A DNA stretch of 14,439 bases, from positions 1-14,439 of the forward strand of contig JAHQWS010000315.1 in assembly GCA_029856295.1 (NCBI GenBank). The letters run 5' to 3'. The position numbers and the translations under genes were made by a program. Below are positions 6,936-13,563 of this stretch, one piece after another. The notes below the pieces were generated by a model. That model saw nothing but the letters and a program-made list of their open reading frames with translations, was not told the origin of the DNA and made no database searches. The stretch is from Promethearchaeia archaeon. GTDB lineage: Archaea > Asgardarchaeota > Lokiarchaeia > Sigyniarchaeales > SOKP01. Positions within the stretch are counted from its first letter, which is position 1, and each line of letters opens with the position of its first letter.

Positions 6936-6969
6936 AAAATTTCTAATTAATTAAAGAGAAAAACGTGTC

Positions 6970-8016
6970 ATGGTAAATTCATTGGAACTGACTCTTTCAA
7001 CAATAAAAGGTATACCTGAAAAAATCCCATTTAACCCTTTTATAATGCATTTAGCGGCAACCTTAGAGGGAGTGAATTATAATCATGAATACTGCCAAAA
7101 ACCAGAAGTTTTAGTAAGATCTCAAATAAATTGCTCGGAATTTTTTGGAATTGACCACGTGAACGTTTCTACAGATGCATATAGGGAAGCGAGTGCTTGG
7201 GGAGTTGAAATTGATTGGAGTAGCCATACTCCAGTTGCAAAGAATCATTTAAAAATAGAAGAATTTGAATCACTTGACCCTCCAGATCTTAATGAGAGTG
7301 TGCGAATCATAAATAGAGTCAACGCGGTGAAAAAGTTTTCCGAAGAGGTTGGGGGTGAGCAATGCATAGTAGGGTGGATTGAGGCACCATTTGCTGAAAT
7401 ATGTTGTCTTTTTGATTTAGTAAACGTGTTGTTAATATGTAAAAAACCTGATTGGGTAGAAATTATAAAAGGTCTAATAAATAAAATCTTACCGATTCAA
7501 AAAGAATTCGCAAAAATGCAAATTGAAGCAGGAGCGAATATTATTGGTGCAGGAGACTCCGCAATCTCTCAAATTGGTCCAAGGAGATACGAAAAATGTT
7601 GCTTACAAGCGACAAAAAAATTGTTTAATGAAATTCAGAAAAAGGTTCCTGTTTTATATCACATCTGCGGAGATAATTCAATAGTTGATAGGGAGGGAAG
7701 AGACATGTTAAAATTAGTATCAAGCACAGATGCAGCAATTCTGGATTTAGATTATCAAGTAGACTTGAAAGTGGCAAAGGAAAAAATAGGGAATAATAAT
7801 TGTATTCGAGGAAATACTAATACTCAAGTTTTAGGGAGTTCTATCTATTCTATTTCAGACGTGATTAAGGAGGTATTAAAAACAATATATGCTGGAAAAC
7901 CGAATGGCATGTTCATGTATGCTGCGGGTTGTGAATGGCCCTGGGAACCTTTAGACATGGCTATAAGAAATCTAAGCGTAGCAAAAGCACTCAACGAGAA
8001 AATTGGTTATTATTAA
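6970..8016 (+). CDS. Uroporphyrinogen decarboxylase-family protein, MtaA/CmuA-like methyltransferase
   Basis: The 348-residue TIM-barrel protein belongs to the URO-D superfamily. It lacks the N-terminal RxWxMRQAGR porphyrinogen-binding segment of HemE, so it is not a haem enzyme. Instead it has the zinc-site pattern of the MtaA/MtbA/CmuA branch: His231 and Cys233 in YHICGDNS, and Cys321 in AAGCEWP. In that branch zinc activates a thiol, such as coenzyme M, to accept a methyl group from a corrinoid protein. The IGAGDSAISQIGPRRYE segment (191-208) is also typical. No corrinoid protein, MtaB/MttB-like protein or reactivase lies in the window, so substrate and acceptor are unknown. The ATG at 6970 has no clear Shine-Dalgarno sequence but a well-placed TATA box. 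The gene probably stands alone; a truncated DsrE-like gene precedes it. Confidence 0.85.
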   Translation: MVNSLELTLSTIKGIPEKIPFNPFIMHLAATLEGVNYNHEYCQKPEVLVRSQINCSEFFGIDHVNVSTDAYREASAWGVEIDWSSHTPVAKNHLKIEEFESLDPPDLNESVRIINRVNAVKKFSEEVGGEQCIVGWIEAPFAEICCLFDLVNVLLICKKPDWVEIIKGLINKILPIQKEFAKMQIEAGANIIGAGDSAISQIGPRRYEKCCLQATKKLFNEIQKKVPVLYHICGDNSIVDREGRDMLKLVSSTDAAILDLDYQVDLKVAKEKIGNNNCIRGNTNTQVLGSSIYSISDVIKEVLKTIYAGKPNGMFMYAAGCEWPWEPLDMAIRNLSVAKALNEKIGYY

Positions 8017-8181
8017 TTATAGTCTCCAAATTAATTAAACAGAAAATATAATATTTTTAGTTAAATGAAAGTAAAACAAAAAAATTACCAATCTACAAAA
8101 AATAATTTTTTAAGCTTTAAGTAAAGAAATAAATATTTTTTTTAATAATAAATTTAAAATTCAAAGAAAATTGAGGAGAAT
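8017..8181. other. AT-rich intergenic region before the GH3 gene
   Basis: The region holds T-rich stretches after the methyltransferase gene (ATATTTTTAG near 8051-8060) and an AT-rich promoter candidate (GAAATAAATATT, about 8126-8137), roughly 45-55 bases before the GH3 start. GAGGAG at 8173-8178 is its ribosome binding site. No RNA or small gene was seen. Confidence 0.4.
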
Positions 8182-10326
8182 GTGTTGGAAGGAAACTTAA
8201 AGCCTAAATATGATTGGAATTCATTCGTTGGTTTGACGACTGACCAAATAGAGGAGAGGGCAATAGAAATACTAGCCGAAATGACTTTAGAAGAAAAGCT
8301 GAAACAAATGGTAGGGATGTATACACAAATACAAGCATTAGAATTCTTACCAACAGCAGGCGAGGGACTAAGTCTTTTTGAAGCAACATATAACGATTGG
8401 ATGAGAATTTATCAAGCGATAAATAAAGGATCAGATAATAAACGATTAGGGATTCCCCCAATCATTTTTTCCGATGGACCTAGGGGAATAGTTGGGCCAA
8501 GAATTAATGTCCGAAAGCCTACTTGCTTTCCAGTAGCAATAGCTAGAGCAGCATCCTTTGATACGAACTTAGAAGAACGAATAGGAAATGCAATTGGAAT
8601 CGAAATGCGAGTTCACAGAAATAATTTCTTTGGGGGAGTTTGTATCAATCAATTATATCATCCTCGTGGAGGGAGAGCACAGGAATCCTACGGGGAAGAT
8701 ACATACCTTTTAGGTGAAATGGGCAGTGCTCTCGTCAGGGGCGTCCAAAAACATAAGATCATGGCTTGTGCAAAGCATTATGCAGTGAACAATCAAGAAA
8801 CTACTCGCATGATGATTGATGTAACGGTGGATGAGCGCACTTTACGAGAGGTATTCTTGCCACATTTTAAAAAGTGTATTGATGTAGGACTTGCCTCAAT
8901 CATGGCAGCATATAATTTTGTCAATGGAATCCCGTGTGGACAACATGCCCATTTATTAAGGGGTATCTTAAAAGGTGATTGGAATTTTAGGGGATTTGTG
9001 ATCTCCGATTGGATCTTTTGTGTTCGAAACGGAAAAGAAGCGATTCTCGGGGGCATGGACATTGAAATGCCATGGGAAATGCAAATGAAAGGCAAGAGAA
9101 TGAAAAAACTCGTTGAAAAGGGTGAAATTCCCCCAGAATTCATTGATGAAGCTGTTCTACGTATACTTCGGACAAAAATACGCTTTGCACATCCTGAAAG
9201 GGATGATAAAAATTATCCTGCAGAACTGTCTGCTTGCGAAGAACACATTCAATTAGCCTTAGAAGTTGCTCGCAAAGGGACTGTGTTATTGGAAAACAAA
9301 AATAATTTTTTACCCTTGAAAAGAACTAATATCAAGAAGATCGGGGTCTTCGGTCAATATGCTGACAAACCAATCACTGGGGATAAGGGAAGTAGTAGAG
9401 TATATCCGGAATATGTTATTACTCCTTTTCAAGGCATTAAGAAAATTGCTGGAGAAGGAATAAAAGTAGTTCACGATAACGGTTCAAAACTTGAAAAAGC
9501 AAGGGATATAGCAGCATCCATAGATGTTGTGGTGATTGTTGCAGGTTTTGATTATATAGATGAAGGTGAAGCGATAATCAATATTGGTGGAGATCGAAAA
9601 ATCTTGACCCTCAAGCCAAAAGATATTACCTTAATTGAAGAAGTTGCGAAAGTCAACCCAAATGTGATTGTACTAATGCACTCAGGGGGGTCGATTATTA
9701 CCGAATCTTGGCGGGAAAAAGTCAAGGCGATATTAATGTTATGGTACGGTGGTATGGAAGGAGGTACCGCCCTTGGAGAGATACTCTTCGGTGATGTGAA
9801 TCCCAGTGGAAAAGTTCCTTGTACATTTCCAAAATCAGAGGATCAACTTCCACCTTTTGATCGCGAGGCTAAAAAGGCGACCTATGGATATTATCATGGT
9901 TATAGGTTCGTCGATAACCACGGATATGAGCCCCGATATCCATTTGGGTATGGGCTTAGTTATACCACGCATTCCTACTCAAATGTAAAACTCGATAAAA
10001 ATAAGGTAGGAACGAATGGACAAATAGAAATTTCTGTCGACGTCACCAATATTGGGACGGTTGCTGGAGAGGAGGTGGTTCAAGTATATATAGGCGCACA
10101 AAACTCCAAGGTAGAACGTCATATGAAAGAACTCAAGCGGTTCAAGCGCATTCTTTTGAATCCTGGAGAAAAGAAAAAAGTAAATTTCATATTACCTGCC
10201 CGTGAATTAGCCTTTTATGATGTAACGCAATCGTCATGGGTTATTGAGCCGTTAACATATAATGTTTATATTGGTTCTTCTTCAGCACCCAAGGATTTGA
10301 TTGAGACGCAATTTAATGTCAAATAA
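8182..10326 (+). CDS. Glycoside hydrolase family 3 beta-glucosidase-type enzyme
   Basis: This retaining exo-glycosidase removes terminal beta-linked sugars. Order of domains: N-terminal TIM barrel (about 22-335), alpha/beta sandwich (about 360-560) and C-terminal fibronectin III-like domain (about 610-690). Key sites: Asp98 in SDGPRG, Lys198-His199 in AKHYAVNNQE, and the nucleophile Asp276 in VISDW. The acid/base glutamate is probably Glu461 or Glu463 in DEGE, before GGDR. At 714 residues with no PA14 insertion it resembles compact bacterial/thermophile Bgl3 enzymes. The KHYAVNNQE form argues against NagZ-type hexosaminidases. No signal peptide is visible, so it should act on imported oligosaccharides. 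The start is non-ATG: GTG at 8182 (three bases after GAGGAG) or TTG at 8185 (six bases, better spaced). The PIG-L gene follows 115 bases downstream. Confidence 0.93.
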   Translation: MLEGNLKPKYDWNSFVGLTTDQIEERAIEILAEMTLEEKLKQMVGMYTQIQALEFLPTAGEGLSLFEATYNDWMRIYQAINKGSDNKRLGIPPIIFSDGPRGIVGPRINVRKPTCFPVAIARAASFDTNLEERIGNAIGIEMRVHRNNFFGGVCINQLYHPRGGRAQESYGEDTYLLGEMGSALVRGVQKHKIMACAKHYAVNNQETTRMMIDVTVDERTLREVFLPHFKKCIDVGLASIMAAYNFVNGIPCGQHAHLLRGILKGDWNFRGFVISDWIFCVRNGKEAILGGMDIEMPWEMQMKGKRMKKLVEKGEIPPEFIDEAVLRILRTKIRFAHPERDDKNYPAELSACEEHIQLALEVARKGTVLLENKNNFLPLKRTNIKKIGVFGQYADKPITGDKGSSRVYPEYVITPFQGIKKIAGEGIKVVHDNGSKLEKARDIAASIDVVVIVAGFDYIDEGEAIINIGGDRKILTLKPKDITLIEEVAKVNPNVIVLMHSGGSIITESWREKVKAILMLWYGGMEGGTALGEILFGDVNPSGKVPCTFPKSEDQLPPFDREAKKATYGYYHGYRFVDNHGYEPRYPFGYGLSYTTHSYSNVKLDKNKVGTNGQIEISVDVTNIGTVAGEEVVQVYIGAQNSKVERHMKELKRFKRILLNPGEKKKVNFILPARELAFYDVTQSSWVIEPLTYNVYIGSSSAPKDLIETQFNVK

Positions 10327-10386
10327 ATTCTTCTATCTCTTGTATTTAAAATGAAATTAGTTATTTTAAGGAATTTTGCTGAAGTA

Positions 10387-10394
10387 TTTATATT
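10387..10394 (+). promoter_or_regulatory. TATA-like box for the PIG-L deacetylase gene
   Basis: TTTATATT lies about 50 bases before the TTG start, giving an expected transcription start near 10415. A second AT-rich candidate around 10402-10420 would yield an almost leaderless transcript. The choice between them is open. Confidence 0.3.
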
Positions 10395-10441
10395 CAAACA
10401 TAATAATATAATTTAAAATATAACAAAATAATGTGATATAA

Positions 10442-11284
10442 TTGGAAGCTGAATCCATAAATATTTTAGCGATCATTGCTCACCCTGATGACTTAACTTT
10501 CTTTAGTGCCGGATCAATAGCCAAATGGGCAGAACAAGGGCATAATATCTCTACGATTTGTGTTACTAGCGGCAATCTAGGGACTTTAAGAACAGATTTA
10601 AAATTGGATGATGTTGCTAAAATGAGGGAAAAAGAACTCAAGGCAGCAAATGATATTCTTGGAGTAAAAGAAACCATAATGTTAGGATATCCCGATGGGG
10701 GGTTCATAGATGGTGCTAAGTTACGAGAAGAACTCAGTTATTATGTCAGAAAATTAAGAGCAGATCGTGTTGTAACATTTGACCCATGGGTTAAATATGA
10801 AGTTCATCCTGATCATGTAGTTGTAGGGAGAATGGCAGCAGAAGCAGGAGCGTTTGCTGCTTTTCCGTTGTTATACCCAGATCAAATTAAAGATCGCGGA
10901 GTGAAGCCATATTCATGCTCGGAAATCTGGCTTATGGGATTACTTGGTCATCAACCTAACTATTTTGTGGATATTTCGTCAACATTCGACAAAAAGATTG
11001 ATGCTGCACTTAAGTTCGAAGCAACATTAACACTTATAGCAGATCTATTTGCCCCTGGTGAAGATATTGATCCTGCCAACGTTACTGAAGAACAATTAAA
11101 AAAAATCTCTAAATATGCAAAAAGCCTTTTACGATCTATGGCTGCTAATATTGGAAGGAAAGCAGAGTTAAAAGCAGCTGAAGCCTTTTATGTACAAAAA
11201 GTCCTTCCGGGTCATTTTGACAACTTTATACAATTAATGAATGAAATGCTAGGTAATCCACCCGAAAAACCTAAAATTGCTTAA
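10442..11284 (+). CDS. PIG-L (LmbE-like) family zinc-dependent N-deacetylase
   Basis: A 280-residue cytoplasmic amidohydrolase that typically removes acetyl groups from N-acetylglucosaminyl or related sugars. The AHPDD motif is at 13-17, giving zinc ligands His14 and Asp17 and general base Asp16. The third ligand is His125 in HPDH (122-125). GYPDGGF (82-88) and FDPW (113-116) are further family blocks. The residue after AHPDD is Leu-Thr rather than the common Glu. The start is TTG at 10442: an in-frame TAA precedes it directly and the motif begins only 12 residues in, so no downstream start fits. GTGAT just upstream is a poor ribosome site. It lies 115 bases after the GH3 gene on the same strand, so joint use on an N-acetylated glycoside is plausible. 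Other substrates (mycothiol- or bacillithiol-type conjugates) are possible. Confidence 0.88.
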   Translation: MEAESINILAIIAHPDDLTFFSAGSIAKWAEQGHNISTICVTSGNLGTLRTDLKLDDVAKMREKELKAANDILGVKETIMLGYPDGGFIDGAKLREELSYYVRKLRADRVVTFDPWVKYEVHPDHVVVGRMAAEAGAFAAFPLLYPDQIKDRGVKPYSCSEIWLMGLLGHQPNYFVDISSTFDKKIDAALKFEATLTLIADLFAPGEDIDPANVTEEQLKKISKYAKSLLRSMAANIGRKAELKAAEAFYVQKVLPGHFDNFIQLMNEMLGNPPEKPKIA

Positions 11285-11297
11285 TCGTAATCAACAA

Positions 11298-11310
11298 TTT
11301 TATTTTTTTT
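11298..11310 (+). terminator. T-tract terminator after the PIG-L gene
   Basis: TTTTATTTTTTTT starts 13 bases after the stop codon of the deacetylase gene and is followed by another ATTTTTC at 11318-11324. There is no hairpin, so this would be a T-tract-only archaeal terminator. Confidence 0.4.
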
Positions 11311-11372
11311 ATATCCTATTTTTCAAACCTTACTATGTTTTTATAACAAAGATTATTTCTAAAGGGTAAAAC

Positions 11373-11380
11373 CTTAAATA
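11373..11380 (+). promoter_or_regulatory. TATA-like box placed for a leaderless alpha/beta hydrolase transcript
   Basis: CTTAAATA lies 24-31 bases before the ATG at 11404, preceded by purine-rich AAAGGGTAAA. This is the spacing expected between an archaeal TATA box and the transcription start, so the mRNA would begin at or next to the ATG. The lack of a Shine-Dalgarno sequence before that ATG agrees. Confidence 0.45.
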
Positions 11381-11403
11381 GAAACATAATAAGATAGAAG
11401 ATT

Positions 11404-12234
11404 ATGCCTACTGCAGACGTAAACAATATTAAAATTGCATATGAAATTTATGGAGATGGCGAGCCACTAATTCTTATTCACGGTTATAGTTATAATAAAT
11501 CTGCTTGGATTGTCCAGATAGATGATTTATCTAAGCATTTTAAAATAATAGCTCTTGACGTAAGGGGAAGTGGAGAGAGTTCCCATCCCGAAGAACAATT
11601 CACGATTGACAATCTTGTTGAAGATTTAAAGGGACTAATGGACTTCCTTAAAATTGAAAAAGCTCATTTGATGGGTTGGTCAATGGGGGGGATGATAATT
11701 CAAAACTTTGTCTTGAAATATCCGGAGCGAGCCGATAAACTTGTACTATTCGCGACTAATGCGGGGATGCCCAGTAAAGCAGGCATCCAAATGTTAAGAG
11801 ATTCTATCATTGAAGTCTATGAATTGCGTAAAACCGATCCAAAAGCTGCCTTTTTCAAACTTGCGAAATTTATGCATAGTATGAAATTTAGGAAGAAAAT
11901 GGAAAAAGACCCTAATGAAAAGATACACGGTATTGTGACGACGGAGGAATTGATAAAGGATAGTACGGAAAATCAAACCACCCCTACAGATCTTAAACAT
12001 TTAGCAGAGATTATAGGGGATCATAACACAATGGATCGACTACATGAAATTAAAAATAAAACATTAATCTTTGTTGGATCTAAAGATACAATAACTCCAC
12101 TAATAGCGAATGAATTGCTACATGAGAAATTGCCTAACAGTACATTAAAGGTAATTCAGGGTGCCGGTCATAAGGTATTCTTAGAAAATCAACCCGAAGT
12201 AAATCCGATAATAATAGACTTCTTTAAAAGTTAA
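11404..12234 (+). CDS. Alpha/beta-fold hydrolase
   Basis: A 276-residue single-domain alpha/beta hydrolase, cytoplasmic. The catalytic triad is visible: nucleophile Ser93 in the elbow GWSMGG, Asp228 in VGSKDTITP and His256 in GAGHKVFLE. The oxyanion-hole HG is at 26-27 (LIHGYSYNKSAW) and the conserved DVRGSGES loop at 52-59. The cap between about 120 and 200 is helical and charged. The fold covers esterases, C-C hydrolases, lactonases, haloperoxidase-like enzymes and dehalogenases. The helical cap and the small, esterase-like motifs do not fix a substrate. No partner gene is tightly linked: 119 bases separate it from the PIG-L gene, and the next gene is convergent. It has its own leaderless-type promoter. 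Confidence 0.9.
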   Translation: MPTADVNNIKIAYEIYGDGEPLILIHGYSYNKSAWIVQIDDLSKHFKIIALDVRGSGESSHPEEQFTIDNLVEDLKGLMDFLKIEKAHLMGWSMGGMIIQNFVLKYPERADKLVLFATNAGMPSKAGIQMLRDSIIEVYELRKTDPKAAFFKLAKFMHSMKFRKKMEKDPNEKIHGIVTTEELIKDSTENQTTPTDLKHLAEIIGDHNTMDRLHEIKNKTLIFVGSKDTITPLIANELLHEKLPNSTLKVIQGAGHKVFLENQPEVNPIIIDFFKS

Positions 12235-12250
12235 GGAGTCTTAAAATATG

Positions 12251-12261
12251 CTCTTTTTTTT
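12251..12261 (+). terminator. T-tract terminator after the alpha/beta hydrolase
   Basis: CTCTTTTTTTT begins 17 bases after the hydrolase stop codon and lies in the 46-base gap to the converging permease gene. No hairpin was found, and the opposite strand has no T run here, so it would act on plus-strand transcription only. Confidence 0.4.
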
Positions 12262-12280
12262 ATAAATTTAGACGAGTTTA

Positions 12281-13468
12281 TTAGAACATCAATATAACTA
12301 CATAAAAAGCAAGCAAAATACCAAAACAGATAAAGCTTGGAAAAGCTAAATATTTGAAAGCTCCTTTATATTCTGCTTTGAGATAATTTACACTATATGA
12401 CACACAGGGATGAATAGGAGTGATTAAATACCCTAAAAAAGTCGCAGAATAAAGGAACACAAAATCAAGTAAACTCATAATGGTAAGACTATATTGAATA
12501 AGATAAATCGGTATTAAAATTGAAAGGGGTAATTGCGTTCTTCCCGTGGCAAATCCAAGTCCAAAACCAAGGCAGATAAAGAATAAAAATGGAAGTTTTA
12601 ATGCTCCTATGTCTTTAGGTAATCCTGAGTTTATAAAAACTTCTAGAAACCAAAAAATTGCTAAAATAAGTAATGGAAATCTCCAAATTCTCATTTTTTT
12701 AGTTATGTCTTTTAACTCTGTCATTGATATCTTTGATAATATTAATGCGATCCCAATGCTTAAGCATAAACCAATCACTAAAAAAATTTCAGGATAGGAA
12801 AGGTTAAAAAAAGTTCTTCCAAGAAAATCTATGATTGGTGCGATAATGATCGGGATCATATTTCGAAATACTCTTTTGAGATCCCGCTCATAATCTACTG
12901 CCTCTATATCTAAACTTCGGAGTAGTGTGAAATACCCTACAATCATCATAATAATAAATGGAAAAATCATGGCTACAACTATGACATATAATGAAATTCC
13001 GGCCAGTACACTTCCTATAATTAAAATAGTAGAGAGAGGATAAATCAAAATTAAAGCATGCCTGTACCACACATTAATAGCAACCTTTCGATTGGCGTCA
13101 ATGCTTGGATCAATTTGATCTACAATTGGTGCTGACATTAATGCACCTCCTGGTACGGGTAGCAATCCAAAAAATGCAGGGCTTACAATTAATGAGGCTT
13201 TTTTTGATATTTTCATTTTTTGAATAAGTTCGAGCATTAATCCAGATTCCTCCATAATTCCACCAAGAATCGGGATAAGTGCTACTACTATGGCTAAAAG
13301 GATTATTGATGGATTAGTAAGCACAACGATAAAGGACTCGATAAGACTTACTTGCGTCAGTATAGCAAAAATAATTGTTCCAATACTTAATATAATCCCA
13401 AGTTCTTTCTTAGAAAATATTAGTATTAAGGCAATAACTATGAGAAAGGCAATCCAAGCAGGTATCAC
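12281..13468 (-). CDS. DUF401-family integral membrane permease
   Basis: The protein has 395 residues and about ten or more membrane helices. It matches the DUF401 family (AF0261-like) within the ion-transporter superfamily. Diagnostic blocks are GLLPVPGGALMSAPIVD (about residues 100-116), which has the broken-helix look of this superfamily, FATGRTQLPLSILIP in the second half, and LITPIHPCVSYSVNYLKAEY near the C-terminus. The two halves suggest the usual inverted-repeat transporter. The substrate is unknown; organic anions or small ions would fit. The start is GTG at 13468, the first usual start codon after the in-frame stop at 13504-13502. No ribosome site is seen, and TTAATATAAG upstream (13510-13501) is a TATA candidate. 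It lies 95 bases downstream of the PiT gene, same strand, probably with its own promoter. Confidence 0.82.
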   Translation of the reverse strand: MIPAWIAFLIVIALILIFSKKELGIILSIGTIIFAILTQVSLIESFIVVLTNPSIILLAIVVALIPILGGIMEESGLMLELIQKMKISKKASLIVSPAFFGLLPVPGGALMSAPIVDQIDPSIDANRKVAINVWYRHALILIYPLSTILIIGSVLAGISLYVIVVAMIFPFIIMMIVGYFTLLRSLDIEAVDYERDLKRVFRNMIPIIIAPIIDFLGRTFFNLSYPEIFLVIGLCLSIGIALILSKISMTELKDITKKMRIWRFPLLILAIFWFLEVFINSGLPKDIGALKLPFLFFICLGFGLGFATGRTQLPLSILIPIYLIQYSLTIMSLLDFVFLYSATFLGYLITPIHPCVSYSVNYLKAEYKGAFKYLAFPSFICFGILLAFYVVILMF

Positions 13469-13563
13469 GTGAATGAAAATGTTCTTTCGTTTAAAAACAA
13501 CTTATATTAAAAAAATAAATAAATATTAATAAAAATAAAAGAGAAGAGGAAATAGGAATTTAT

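Noticed and set aside
6970..8016. Reading this gene as hemE (uroporphyrinogen decarboxylase)
   Set aside because: The HemE substrate-binding Arg segment at the N-terminus is missing, and the H-x-C plus C zinc pattern of the methyltransferase branch is present.
8793..9143. Minus-strand open frame of 116 codons inside the GH3 gene
   Set aside because: It is antisense to the GH3 active-site region, and its translation matches no domain pattern and is rich in Ser/Pro; a shadow frame.
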